A stretch of DNA of 31,688 bases from Phocaeicola_A sp963625535 (GCA_963625535.1 CAVFUK010000020.1:1-31688); one strand, 5' to 3'; counted from the first letter of the stretch, positions 7,735-16,130 are shown. Program-made: numbers and translations. Notes: generated from the letters alone by a model not told the origin.

Positions 7735-8855
7735 TTCTCTAGCTTCTTGAAATACTGCAGTTGGTAATCAGGCAACAGTTGTGGATGAAACAGTTTGATG
7801 TAGTCCTTCAGCAGACGGTCGGGCCGGAAGGGGGTATCCTCGTAGAAGGGCACGATGCCGGTGTTGCATCCGTACACTTGTCCATCGCGGAATGACTTGA
7901 AGCGGGCGTAGGGCGCATAGTCGGACTCCAGCTCACTCAAGGTCTTGTCCGTCGGTTGGTTGTACTTGATGACCCACACGTCAGCCGACTGACCCTTGTC
8001 GAGCACCGTCTCGGGGGCCAAGGCCACAGACCCGCTGTGGTTGTCGTCCGCCCAGAGGTAGTCCGCCCCAGCATCCTTGTAGAGCATGCCGAGGGTGCTC
8101 TTGCCGCCAGGCACATACCAGATGGAGGCACTCTTCATGTCGCTGATGAGGCTGGGGCGTTCGTCTACCGTGTCGACCAAGGCCTTCAGCTCCAGGTAAT
8201 TCTTCTCTACCGTAGCGAAAAGACTGTCGGCCTCCTCGCTGTGGCCGAACAGTAGTCCGTAGAAGCGCATCCACTCGGCCCGAGCTAAAGGCGACACCTC
8301 CATGTAGTCCGCGCACTCGACGATGGGGATGCCTATCTTCTCCACCCGCCCATAGCCGCCGCTGTTCTCGAAGGGCGAGAGCAGGATGGCGTCGGCATCC
8401 AGGTCGATAATCATCTCCACATTGGGGGCCATGCCGTTGCCTACGTCGGTGATGCGACCCGATGCGCACCGGTCTATAATCTGTGGCAGCTTGATGTACT
8501 GCAAATCGCAGATGCCGGCGATGGACCCCAAGGCGCCAATCTGCAGGAGTAGACTGCAGTGTACCGACGAGTAGACCACGGCCCGTTGCAGCGGTGTGCG
8601 TATCAGCGTCCCTTCGGGGAGCGGTGTGGGCAGTTCTGCCTCCTTAGGCACGAGCACGTAGGTGTGAAGGGTCTTGAGTGTATCCCACGGGTTGCGTATC
8701 GTGACGGTGGTATATCCGTTGGCCTTGCGGATGGTGAGGTTCGAGGCATAGGCCAACTTTATGGGTTCCCCTTCAGCGGCGGTCTGTCGCTTGGTTTGAC
8801 AGGCTATGCAGAAGGCCAGCAAGGAAAGTAGTATGCCGAGTGTAGTAGTTCTCAT
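7731..8855 (-). CDS. btuF: Periplasmic cobalamin-binding lipoprotein of the ABC importer
   Basis: The 374-residue protein has an N-terminal hydrophobic stretch ending at Cys19 (LLAFCIACQTK). This is an imperfect lipobox with Cys rather than Leu at -3, so it is probably a membrane-anchored binding protein. The rest matches the class III (BtuF/FecB-like) binding fold. An N-lobe with VVYSSVHCSLLLQIGALGSIAGICD and MIIDLDADAILLSP is followed by a linker helix and a C-lobe with IWYVPGGKSTLGMLYKDAGADY and DVWVIKYN. It would receive B12 after BtuB and deliver it to BtuCD. The stop overlaps btuC, and btuB ends 25 nt upstream of its start. Ligand identity is by context. Confidence 0.88.
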   Translation of the reverse strand: MRTTTLGILLSLLAFCIACQTKRQTAAEGEPIKLAYASNLTIRKANGYTTVTIRNPWDTLKTLHTYVLVPKEAELPTPLPEGTLIRTPLQRAVVYSSVHCSLLLQIGALGSIAGICDLQYIKLPQIIDRCASGRITDVGNGMAPNVEMIIDLDADAILLSPFENSGGYGRVEKIGIPIVECADYMEVSPLARAEWMRFYGLLFGHSEEADSLFATVEKNYLELKALVDTVDERPSLISDMKSASIWYVPGGKSTLGMLYKDAGADYLWADDNHSGSVALAPETVLDKGQSADVWVIKYNQPTDKTLSELESDYAPYARFKSFRDGQVYGCNTGIVPFYEDTPFRPDRLLKDYIKLFHPQLLPDYQLQYFKKLEK

Positions 8856-8880
8856 TGTCGTGACAGATTAGTTATTGGAC

Positions 8881-10881
8881 TCACCGACCCCTCTTCCCAA
8901 ATCGGGGACGGATGTCGATGAAGAGTTCGTAGTTGCGGCGGGGCATAGGGCGGCTCAGCACCGTCACATACTCCGTATTGAACAAGTTGTTGATGATTCC
9001 CTTGACGGACCAGTCCGCCCACTTGCAGGTGAACCGCTTCTCCACGGAGAGGTTGCTCATGTAGTAGGGTTTCAGCCGTCCGGTGATGTAGTTCACCTCG
9101 TTGCTGGTGGTGGTAAACCGTTCGCTGTAGTGGCACCACTTGTAGCTGACTGCCCAGCTCTTCCACTCCGCTCTAAGACTCAGGTTGGCGGACGTCTTGG
9201 GCACATAGCATAGTTGCTTGCCGTAGGAGGCGTCGTCGGAGTTGACCTTTTCGCCCATGTTCTTCGAGGGGGTCTGTGCAAAGCTGGCGTCCAGCAGAAG
9301 TCGCCAGTCGGATGCCGGTCTCCAGCTGCCGTTGAGGGTGAGCTCCACGCCGTAGTTGTGCACCTTCTTCACGTTGGACGGACTCCAAAAGCCCTTGGCT
9401 GTGGGGGTCCATAGTATCCAGTCGGTGATGTGCGAATCGAAGAGGGCGACGTTGCCACCGAAGGAGAAGCGCTTCCGCTGGACGCTCCACTCGAAGCCTC
9501 CGTCGTAGGTGAAGCCATGCTCCGGCTGCAGGTCGGGGTTGCCGCCTGGCTGGAAGTAACAGTCATCCATGCTGGGGTAGCGGTAGTTGCGGGCAATGGA
9601 GGCCTTCGCCACCAGGTTCCAAGGCTTGTAGATGACATAGTCGACAAAGCCGGCCGTGATGGGGGAGATGAAGTCGCCCCCGTAAGCCTCTTGACGCAGG
9701 CAGGCCGCTAAGGAGAGTCGCTCGGTGGCGCGCCAACGGGCGGAGAGACTGGCGGTCAGCTCGAACCGCTGCTTGTCGTAGTTGTCGCCGATGTGGAAGG
9801 GACTCTTGTCGGTGCTCTTCACACAGTTCTCGTAAGCGGCGAGGGTGCCGGTGAAGAACCAGCGCTCAGTGGGGGAGTAGTCCACACTGAACTGTCCGAA
9901 GTAGGTGTTGTTGTAGCTGCGCGAGTGGGTGATGTCCGACGAGGTCTCGGTGTGCTTGGTGCTGTAGTCGTAGGCCACAGCGGAGTAGGTGTAGCCCGCC
10001 TTGGCGGACCATTTGGTCTTCTCCCGGGCAAAGTCCCACGAGAGCACTCCGCGGGTGGTGTTGATCTGCTGCTCGTTGGTGAAGTCGAGGTCGCTCTTGT
10101 AGTCCACGCTGAGGAACGGCAGTCCACGCAACGATGAGGTGTGCCACACCGACAGGTTGAAGCGGTGGCCGTTGTCGGTGCGGTAGGAGAGATCCTGCAG
10201 CAGATGGAGGTCGTCGAAGTAGCCGCTTCGGTTGCGTTCCTCGGGGTGACCCTGTTTGTCGTAGTTGGTGTACTTATAGCGGTTCTTGGCTGTGGCGTAG
10301 ACCACGCGGGTGGAACTCTTCCAGTGGCGGCTGCCGTAGTTGAACCGTAGGAAGTTGTCATACGTGTCGAACGATCCGACACCTCCCACATACTGTAGTC
10401 CCCAGCCCCGTTCGCGGGTGGATGCCGTGTTGAGTTCCACCGCTCCGCCCAGTCCGCCTCCGGTGAGGGCGATGGACGAGGCTCCGTGGTAGAGCGCCGC
10501 CTCGTCCATGAAGTAGGCGGGGATGAGGGAGAAGTCCACCGTGCCGAGCATGGGCGAGTTGATGCGCATGCCGTTCCAGGTGACCTGTGTGTGCGAGGGG
10601 GACGTGCCGCGGAACTCCGCCGTGGACTGTGTGGCGCGCCCGTAGTTCTTGACGAACACGGTGGCGTTCTGTGTGAGTATGTCCGCCATGCTCTGCGCGA
10701 TGTTGTCGTGCAGGGTGAGCGAGTCGAGCACGGTACGCTGGATGCCCACCTGCTTAAGGGGTCGCTTGCCTTGCACGGTCACCTCCTGGATGCTCAGTTG
10801 ATAGGCCTCCTTCTGCTGTTGCGCGAAGGAGGGCAGACCCGTGAGCCCCAGCAATGCGATGTATGTGAAGAGTCTGTTCAT
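8881..10881 (-). CDS. btuB: TonB-dependent vitamin B12 outer-membrane receptor
   Basis: The start was set at 10881, where MNRLFTYIALLGLTGLPSFAQQ gives a clear signal peptide; the open frame runs further upstream but only through the preceding gene. The 666-residue product has a TonB-box-like IQEVTVQGKR after the signal. A plug domain follows (about 30-150: MADILTQNATVFVKNYG, FRGTSPSHTQVTWNGMRINSP, LTGGGLGGAVELNT), then a 22-strand-type beta-barrel rich in alternating aromatics. There is no N-terminal carboxypeptidase-like extension, so it is not SusC-like; length is near that of BtuB. The chain ends in IRPRFGKRGR, five residues past the usual terminal aromatic. It begins 5 nt after the upstream lipoprotein stop. 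B12 as ligand is inferred from the riboswitch and BtuG neighbour. Confidence 0.9.
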   Translation of the reverse strand: MNRLFTYIALLGLTGLPSFAQQQKEAYQLSIQEVTVQGKRPLKQVGIQRTVLDSLTLHDNIAQSMADILTQNATVFVKNYGRATQSTAEFRGTSPSHTQVTWNGMRINSPMLGTVDFSLIPAYFMDEAALYHGASSIALTGGGLGGAVELNTASTRERGWGLQYVGGVGSFDTYDNFLRFNYGSRHWKSSTRVVYATAKNRYKYTNYDKQGHPEERNRSGYFDDLHLLQDLSYRTDNGHRFNLSVWHTSSLRGLPFLSVDYKSDLDFTNEQQINTTRGVLSWDFAREKTKWSAKAGYTYSAVAYDYSTKHTETSSDITHSRSYNNTYFGQFSVDYSPTERWFFTGTLAAYENCVKSTDKSPFHIGDNYDKQRFELTASLSARWRATERLSLAACLRQEAYGGDFISPITAGFVDYVIYKPWNLVAKASIARNYRYPSMDDCYFQPGGNPDLQPEHGFTYDGGFEWSVQRKRFSFGGNVALFDSHITDWILWTPTAKGFWSPSNVKKVHNYGVELTLNGSWRPASDWRLLLDASFAQTPSKNMGEKVNSDDASYGKQLCYVPKTSANLSLRAEWKSWAVSYKWCHYSERFTTTSNEVNYITGRLKPYYMSNLSVEKRFTCKWADWSVKGIINNLFNTEYVTVLSRPMPRRNYELFIDIRPRFGKRGR

Positions 10882-10886
10882 GCTTC

Positions 10887-12635
10887 TTATTCCGTTGTGT
10901 GGAGCGAGATGTCGTCCAGATGATAGTCCGAGATGTAGTGTACCTCGGTGGAGATGTCGCCCAGGTTGGGGGTGTAGCCTATCTGTCCGGTCTGCACCTT
11001 GACGAAGTCGATATACCGCAGGTTGGCATCCTGGTGGTCGAAGGTCTTGGCGTTCGCCAGTTTGAAGTGGCCGACGGCAACGCCGAGTTTTGGCTCGCTG
11101 AAGTAGTCCACGCTGCTCCCGTTGTCGGCGTAGCCCCAGTCGTAGGGCGGGATGGTGGAGACACCATTCTCGTAGGTCGACCGGTCGCGCAGTTGTGTGC
11201 CGTAGTAGGTGTGGCTGTTGTCGGCATCCGTGGGCACCCACTCCTGCCAATAGTAATCCTTGGTGTTCCAGTCGCTCATGTAGGGCACTGTGCCGCTCTT
11301 CCCTTGGTTGTCGGTCCACTTCACGGACGAGGCCTTCGCGGTGGGGCGGTAATAGGTGATAGCATATTCGTAGATGCTGTTGGCTGTGCCATACTCCGAC
11401 CCGGCGAGCTCGTACCACTGGTCGTCCGGCAGACCGTTGCCGTTGACATCCTGACTGACCCAGATGACGCCCGGCTCGGACTGGTATCCGTAGGGATTGC
11501 CTTTGATGAGCAGGTCCCAGTCGTCCCCGCTGTTGTCCACGCTATGGTCGAAACCAGCCACGACGTATCCGCCGCAGGAACCTAACGAGATGTTGTCCAT
11601 CTTGCTCCATACATTATTTAATATATGGTCGCAGGCTTGCTCCATGGTGCATCCGGCAGGGAACGAAGCCCCGTATTTGTAGCCGTTCACCTGGTGACCT
11701 GGAGCCGGCATGTACTCGTACACCTTGTTCACCATCGGTTTGCTGGAGGCGGTGGCGGCCCGGTAGTAAGTCCCCTCGGGCGGACAGACGTTCAGCGTGA
11801 ATTGTTGTGTCTGCTCAGTGTATTCGTTCTTCATGGTCAGCGAGAGTGTGTATGTCCCCTGCTTCTCTCCCTTGAAGATGTATTCAGTGGCGTTGCCTTC
11901 CGACACCGTCTCGCCATTGAGCCGCCAAGTGTATGTGGCGTCGAAATCGTTCTCTATGAAGTATGCCTTCACCTTGACGGACCGACCATCGGCCACGTTG
12001 TAGACGGTCTGCGGGAACTTCCAGCTGAAGGGCAATTCCGAGGGTGTGCACACGTTGATGGTCAGCTCCACCGAGTCCTCGCCATCGGCGTTGCGGGCGG
12101 TGAACTTCACAGTGTAGATTCCTATTGTGCTTTGCTTAAATAAAAAATCTTTCTCCGTGCCTTCCTCCTTGCCATTGACGCTCCATTGGAAGGTAGAGGT
12201 CGAGGCGTTTTCCACCTCGGGGGAGAGCTTTAGTTCTTGCCCGGTGGCCACTTTGTATCCGCCTTCAGGAGTGTAGAGCGTGATGAGGGGGGCATCCGGT
12301 GCCACGACGGAGACCTTGAGCTCCTCCTGCGCGCTGCCTGCGCTGTTGGTCACCACGAGGGTGATGAAGTAATCGCCGATGGTGGATTGGTTGAAGGTGT
12401 AGGTCGGGTCGTTGCCTATCACCTGGCTGTCCATTGTCCAGGTGTAGGTGGCCCGGTAGTCCACATGCTGGTAAGTGGGGGCTATCGTCAGGTCGCGACC
12501 GACCTTCACCTTGTAACGGGCCGACTCCACATCGAGGCTGATGACGGGCGGCTCGGCGGACTCACTGGAATCGTCGTTGTCGCAAGCCTGTAACAGGACC
12601 ATGCCCAAGAGTAGAACTATCCAAAAAGGTTTCAT
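10887..12635 (-). CDS. Surface lipoprotein with three PKD-like domains, B12 operon (BtuH-like candidate)
   Basis: The start at 12635 gives MKPFWIVLLLGMVLLQAC, a clean lipobox with Cys18, followed by DNDDSSES. Such acidic and serine residues after the cysteine fit the Bacteroidota lipoprotein export signal for the cell surface. Three similar PKD/Ig-like domains follow at about residues 29-108, 112-198 and 203-293, each ending in a YxFxxxxxGxYxxxxxxxN-type strand pair. The C-terminal 280 residues form a different domain with VWSKMDNISLGSCGGYVVAGFDHSVDN and GVIWVSQDVNGNGLPDDQWYELAGSEY. It lies between BtuG-like and BtuB genes (16 and 5 nt gaps) and so should serve B12 capture. BtuH, a second surface B12-binding lipoprotein known in Bacteroides, is a candidate identity, but I could not compare sequences. 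Lipoprotein and domain calls are sound; the ligand is inferred. Confidence 0.7.
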   Translation of the reverse strand: MKPFWIVLLLGMVLLQACDNDDSSESAEPPVISLDVESARYKVKVGRDLTIAPTYQHVDYRATYTWTMDSQVIGNDPTYTFNQSTIGDYFITLVVTNSAGSAQEELKVSVVAPDAPLITLYTPEGGYKVATGQELKLSPEVENASTSTFQWSVNGKEEGTEKDFLFKQSTIGIYTVKFTARNADGEDSVELTINVCTPSELPFSWKFPQTVYNVADGRSVKVKAYFIENDFDATYTWRLNGETVSEGNATEYIFKGEKQGTYTLSLTMKNEYTEQTQQFTLNVCPPEGTYYRAATASSKPMVNKVYEYMPAPGHQVNGYKYGASFPAGCTMEQACDHILNNVWSKMDNISLGSCGGYVVAGFDHSVDNSGDDWDLLIKGNPYGYQSEPGVIWVSQDVNGNGLPDDQWYELAGSEYGTANSIYEYAITYYRPTAKASSVKWTDNQGKSGTVPYMSDWNTKDYYWQEWVPTDADNSHTYYGTQLRDRSTYENGVSTIPPYDWGYADNGSSVDYFSEPKLGVAVGHFKLANAKTFDHQDANLRYIDFVKVQTGQIGYTPNLGDISTEVHYISDYHLDDISLHTTE

Positions 12636-12651
12636 CGTCACTCGTTGAGGG

Positions 12652-13797
12652 TTAATACGTATAACTGGTTCTGAAAGCGAAGCCGTTGGGGTTGATGCCC
12701 ACGTAGAACTTGTCGAGCAGTTCACCCTGTGAGGAATAGCGGAAGACCACGCCTGCCTGCTGATAGTCGATGGCGTCGCTCACATACACCTCGCTGTTGG
12801 AGGGGTTCACGCCCAAGCCGTAGAGTTTGTGACGCTTGCCGTCCTTGTCCTTCGCGGCCTCGATGAAGGGGCGTACGGGGAGGTGCTTGTCGCTGACCGC
12901 CATGCGGTAGACATCGTTGTTGATGAGGTAGAGCGTATCGCGGGTACCATTCATGGCAATCTGCACGTTCGCCTCGTCGGCATCCAACGCTTGGTCCTGC
13001 TCGATAGTGCGAGTGGCGGCATCGATCTTGAAGAGGTGAGGCACGTCGTCGCCATACGCACTGCCCGCGTATCCACCATCCGTGATGACCCATATCTTCC
13101 CGTTGCGGTCTATCTTCATGCTTTTGGGCTGCATGCTTGGTAGCTCGATGACATCCTCCACCTCATCCTTCTCCATGTCGATGACGAGAATCTTATTGCT
13201 GTAGCTCCAGCAGTTGGCGAAGAGGTACTTGTCGTACTGCACCATCTCCTCGGTGGAGGCATACTTATCGACGGTAGGCTGGCCCGTGGGGATGGACTTC
13301 ACATACTCCATGGTCGTCGGGTTGAAGACGTTCACGTAGGGGGAGTAGAGGTCCGTGACGTAGGCCTTGGTGGAGCTGGCGAAGTGGATGTAGCGCGGGT
13401 CTATCATCTTGCCGCCCGTGTCGGAGGACTTGAACTCCCCCTCCACCTTGAAGGTGTTGACATCAATCTTCCAGATGATGCCCGAGTTCTCCACAGCGAT
13501 GTAGGCATTGGTGCCGTAGATGGTGATGGACTGGCCTGTGTCACCCAGCTTATAACCATTCGCCCGGTTGAAGACACCGTTCTGTACGGTGAGGTCCTTG
13601 GGGTTGTAGAACGTGAGTGTGGAGTTGCCCGCCTGGAAGTTTCCCTCGTTGAGGATGAAGACTCCATTGTCGGCACCGAGAAAATCCTCCGTGTCGGTGC
13701 CGCTCTCGCTGTCGCAACCACAGAAGGTGAAGAGGCCGCCCACGAGGGCAGCGCTCAGTATAAGATGTCGCAGATGCATCATGTTATTCATTATCAT
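12652..13797 (-). CDS. btuG: BtuG-like beta-propeller surface lipoprotein, vitamin B12 binding
   Basis: The 381-residue product has a hydrophobic leader ending in FTFCGC with the lipidated cysteine most likely Cys28. DSESGTDTED follows, an acidic stretch fitting surface export. The body is a YncE/DUF5074-type repeat protein, with strands such as NGVFILNEGNFQAGNSTLTFYNP, NAYIAVENSGIIWKIDVNTFK, KAYVTDLYSPYVNVFNPTTMEYV, KILVIDMEKDEVEDVIELP and EVYVSDAIDYQQAGVVFRYSSQGEL that repeat at about 45 residues, as in a seven-bladed propeller. BtuG of Bacteroides thetaiotaomicron is such a propeller; it binds B12 at the cell surface with extreme affinity and pairs with BtuB. It is the first gene after the cobalamin riboswitch here. 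Starts at 13797 (MIMNN), 13791 (MNNMM) or slightly later are possible; no ribosome-binding site decides. Confidence 0.85.
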   Translation of the reverse strand: MIMNNMMHLRHLILSAALVGGLFTFCGCDSESGTDTEDFLGADNGVFILNEGNFQAGNSTLTFYNPKDLTVQNGVFNRANGYKLGDTGQSITIYGTNAYIAVENSGIIWKIDVNTFKVEGEFKSSDTGGKMIDPRYIHFASSTKAYVTDLYSPYVNVFNPTTMEYVKSIPTGQPTVDKYASTEEMVQYDKYLFANCWSYSNKILVIDMEKDEVEDVIELPSMQPKSMKIDRNGKIWVITDGGYAGSAYGDDVPHLFKIDAATRTIEQDQALDADEANVQIAMNGTRDTLYLINNDVYRMAVSDKHLPVRPFIEAAKDKDGKRHKLYGLGVNPSNSEVYVSDAIDYQQAGVVFRYSSQGELLDKFYVGINPNGFAFRTSYTY

Positions 13798-13951
13798 ATA
13801 TATACAATATGTGTTCTTGTCCTATCGAACAGAGGAATGAGGCATGGGTAGCGCAATAGCAAGGAGAATCCAGCCCGGAAAGGCAGCTGGCTTTCAGCAC
13901 GAAGTCCAATGGCCGTCCCCGTAAATCCCGCAGGTACTGATGTCCATCCAT
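13784..13951 (-). other. Short open frame (55 codons) in the B12 leader ending inside the btuG start
   Basis: Reading from the ATG at 13951 on the minus strand, a frame of 55 codons stays open. Its TAA at 13786-13784 lies just past the alternative btuG ATG at 13791. The encoded peptide starts MDGHQYLRDLRGRPLD and is cysteine-rich in the middle; I recognise no family. The stop/start overlap would allow translational coupling to btuG, but the frame competes with the shorter 13894-13947 frame and may be chance. Confidence 0.2.
13894..13947 (-). CDS. Candidate 17-residue leader peptide in the B12 operon leader
   Basis: Directly after the riboswitch, 17 nt past its P1 helix, an ATG opens a short frame for MDISTCGIYGDGHWTSC ending in TGA. 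The peptide is rich in Cys, His, Trp, Gly and Asp, an unusual make-up for random DNA, and its codons resemble those of neighbouring genes. No Shine-Dalgarno is seen, but these are rare in this phylum. Its position between a metabolite sensor and the first structural gene fits a leader peptide or a small co-regulated protein. An alternative ATG 4 nt upstream reads a different frame. Whether it is translated cannot be told from one sequence. Confidence 0.35.
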   Translation of the reverse strand: MDISTCGIYGDGHWTSC

Positions 13952-13964
13952 CTGTAGGTAAACT

Positions 13965-14170
13965 CAAGAAAGCAGGTCTTCTGACTCGTCCCTTTCGCTT
14001 CGGTGGAGACCTTCCCGGCACGGATGCCAGTGGTACAGAGGTTGATGAACCGAAACGTCCTTCCCGTAGTGCGGGAGGGAGAGGGACTCACAGCAGCGGG
14101 TACTGTTCAGGTCTTGCACCTGATTCCCTTTTCATGACCCGAGGTGGAATCCCGGCGTCACACTTTCTTG
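13965..14170 (-). ncRNA. Cobalamin (AdoCbl-type) riboswitch
   Basis: The minus strand carries the family's conserved blocks in order. AAAAGGGAATCAGGTGC runs into AGACCTGAACAGTACCCGC and TGCTGTGAG. Then come TACCACTGG and CCGGGAAGG, and last the B12 box AGTCAGAAGACCTGC at 13986-13972. The ends close as a perfect 8-bp P1 helix: CAAGAAAG (14170-14163) with CTTTCTTG (13972-13965). The element lies just after a TAnnTTTG promoter box and 167 nt before btuG. In this family, bound cobalamin turns expression off, here of the whole B12 uptake operon. No terminator with a T-run follows, so control of translation is more likely than of transcription; that part is inference. Confidence 0.95.
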
Positions 14171-14173
14171 GTG

Positions 14174-14181
14174 CAAACATA
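14174..14181 (-). promoter_or_regulatory. -7 promoter box of the B12 uptake operon
   Basis: The minus strand reads TATGTTTG, an exact TAnnTTTG box. It lies 3 nt before the first base of the riboswitch P1 helix, so the transcript should begin at or just before that helix. No good TTTG -33 element is seen 19-21 nt upstream. Confidence 0.65.
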
Positions 14182-14225
14182 CAACAATTATTTGATATGC
14201 AGAGGGTATGCGGGGCGTATTAACG

Positions 14226-14258
14226 AAAAATAGCCAGTCCCCAAGGAAACCGGCTATT
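14226..14258 (-). terminator. Rho-independent terminator of typA
   Basis: On the minus strand AATAGCC (14258-14252, read as its complement) pairs with GGCTATT (14235-14229) around a 16-nt loop that can form a few more pairs, and a TTTTT run follows. It lies about 54 nt after the typA stop and upstream of the B12 operon promoter, separating the two units. Confidence 0.7.
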
Positions 14259-14311
14259 CTATATCGTGCAAATGGACTTTTGCTCAAGTGCTATTCCACA
14301 AGAATCCTCCG

Positions 14312-16108
14312 TTAGCGGTTGGCGCGCTTGCGCTCCATCTCGTCGAGGATAATCTTACGCATACGCATGCTCTTGGGGGTAACCTCCACGTATTCATCCT
14401 CCTTGATGTACTCCAGCGCCTCCTCCAGAGAGAAGATGACGGGCGGGATGATGCGGGCCTTGTCGTCGGAACCGGAAGCACGCATGTTGGTCAACTTCTT
14501 GCTCTTGGTGACATTCACCACCAAGTCGTTCTCGTGAACGTGTTCGCCCACCACCTGTCCGGCATAGACCTCGTCCTGTGGGTAGATGAAGAATCGGCCT
14601 CTATCCTGCAACTTGTCGATGGCGTAGGCGAAAGCCGTGCCGCTCTCCATGGCGATGATACTGCCGTTGGTGCGGCGCTCTATCTCGCCCTTGTAAGGCT
14701 GGTACTCTTTGAAGCGGTGTGCCATGATGGCCTCTCCTTGTGAGGCTGTCAGCACATTGGTACGCAGACCGATGATGCCTCGCGAAGGAATGTTGAACTC
14801 GATGTTGACGCGGTCGCCCTGGGTCTCCATGGAGGTCATCTCACCTTTGCGGCGGGTCACCATATCGATCATCTTGCTTGAGAACTCCTCGGGCACACTG
14901 ATGGTGAGCTCTTCGATAGGCTCGCACTTCACGCCGTTCACCTCCTTGAAGATAACCTGCGGTTGGCCTACCTGCAACTCATATCCCTCGCGACGCATGG
15001 TCTCGATGAGCACGGAGAGGTGGAGCACACCACGTCCGGACACTACCCACTTGCCATCTTCCTCGCTCTTGCGGACGCGCAGAGCCAAGTTCTTGTCGAG
15101 CTCCCGGGTCAGGCGGTCCTGTATGTGGCGTGAGGTGACGTATTTACCCTCTTTGCCGAAGAACGGAGAGTCGTTGATGGCGAACAGCATGCTCATGGTA
15201 GGCTCGTCGATGGCGATAGGCGGCAGCGGCTCGGGATTCTCGTAGTCGCAGATGGTGTCGCCAATCTCGAATCCGTCGATACCTACGATGGCGCAGATGT
15301 CACCGGAGGAGACAGACTCCGCGCGTTTGCGGCCCAGTCCCTCAAAAGTGTGCAGCTCTTTGATTTTGGCTTTCACCTGAGTGCCGTCGCGGCGTGCGAG
15401 GGTCACGTTCATGCCCTCCGTCAAGGTGCCGCGGTGTACACGACCCACGGCGATACGTCCGGTGTAGGACGAATAGTCGAGTGAGGTGATCAGCATCTGC
15501 GGCGTTCCCTCCAACATCTTCGGAGCAGGGATGTATTTGATGATGGCATCCAACAGCGGTGTGATGGTGCCGGTAGGTGTCTTCCAGTCCTCGCCCATCC
15601 AGTTGTTCTTGGCCGAGCCATAGAGCACGGGGAAGTCCAGCTGGTCCTCGGTAGCGTTGAGGCTGAACATGAGGTCGAACACCATCTCGTAGACCTCCTC
15701 GGGACGGCAGTTGGGCTTGTCCACCTTGTTGACAACCACAATCGGCTTCAGACCTATCTGTAAGGCCTTCTGCAACACGAAGCGGGTCTGTGGCATCGGG
15801 CCCTCGAAGGCATCCACCAAGAGGATGCAGCCGTCGGCCATATTGAGCACACGCTCCACCTCGCCACCGAAGTCGGCGTGTCCCGGAGTATCGATGATAT
15901 TGATCTTTGTATCTTTGTAATTGATGGATACGTTCTTCGAAAGAATCGTTATGCCTCGCTCACGCTCCAGGTCGTTGTTGTCCAGCACCAACTCCCCGTT
16001 TGTCTGGTCGTTTCTGAACAAGTGACCAGCCAACATCATCTTGTCGACAAGGGTGGTTTTACCATGGTCGACGTGCGCAATAATGGCAATGTTTCTAATA
16101 TTCTGCAT
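14312..16108 (-). CDS. typA: Ribosome-associated GTPase TypA/BipA
   Basis: TypA is a translational GTPase of the EF-G type that binds the ribosome and helps large-subunit assembly and stress or cold adaptation. The 598-residue product has the G-domain boxes AHVDHGKT at 11-18, the effector-loop segment ERERGITI near 50, DTPGHADFGGEVERVL near 73-88 and NKVDKP near 127. EF-G-like domains III and V are recognisable, for example GRGVLHLSVLIETMRREGYELQVGQP and the IPSRGIIGLRTNVLTASQGEA stretch. Its C-terminal domain is TypA-specific, with VNVTKSKKLTNMRASGSDDK, the segment that separates it from EF-G and LepA. Full length. It has its own promoter and terminator, so it is a single-gene unit, divergent from the 16360 gene. 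Confidence 0.96.
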   Translation of the reverse strand: MQNIRNIAIIAHVDHGKTTLVDKMMLAGHLFRNDQTNGELVLDNNDLERERGITILSKNVSINYKDTKINIIDTPGHADFGGEVERVLNMADGCILLVDAFEGPMPQTRFVLQKALQIGLKPIVVVNKVDKPNCRPEEVYEMVFDLMFSLNATEDQLDFPVLYGSAKNNWMGEDWKTPTGTITPLLDAIIKYIPAPKMLEGTPQMLITSLDYSSYTGRIAVGRVHRGTLTEGMNVTLARRDGTQVKAKIKELHTFEGLGRKRAESVSSGDICAIVGIDGFEIGDTICDYENPEPLPPIAIDEPTMSMLFAINDSPFFGKEGKYVTSRHIQDRLTRELDKNLALRVRKSEEDGKWVVSGRGVLHLSVLIETMRREGYELQVGQPQVIFKEVNGVKCEPIEELTISVPEEFSSKMIDMVTRRKGEMTSMETQGDRVNIEFNIPSRGIIGLRTNVLTASQGEAIMAHRFKEYQPYKGEIERRTNGSIIAMESGTAFAYAIDKLQDRGRFFIYPQDEVYAGQVVGEHVHENDLVVNVTKSKKLTNMRASGSDDKARIIPPVIFSLEEALEYIKEDEYVEVTPKSMRMRKIILDEMERKRANR

Positions 16109-16130
16109 ACTATACCTATGAATTAGGCCG

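Noticed and set aside
10882..11418. Upstream extension of the btuB reading frame (179 extra codons)
   Set aside because: It runs through the preceding lipoprotein gene, and the internal Met at 10881 starts a proper signal peptide.
13894..14223. Frames of 65-104 codons on both strands overlapping the riboswitch
   Set aside because: The region is explained base by base by the cobalamin aptamer; only the part past the P1 helix was kept as a possible short ORF.
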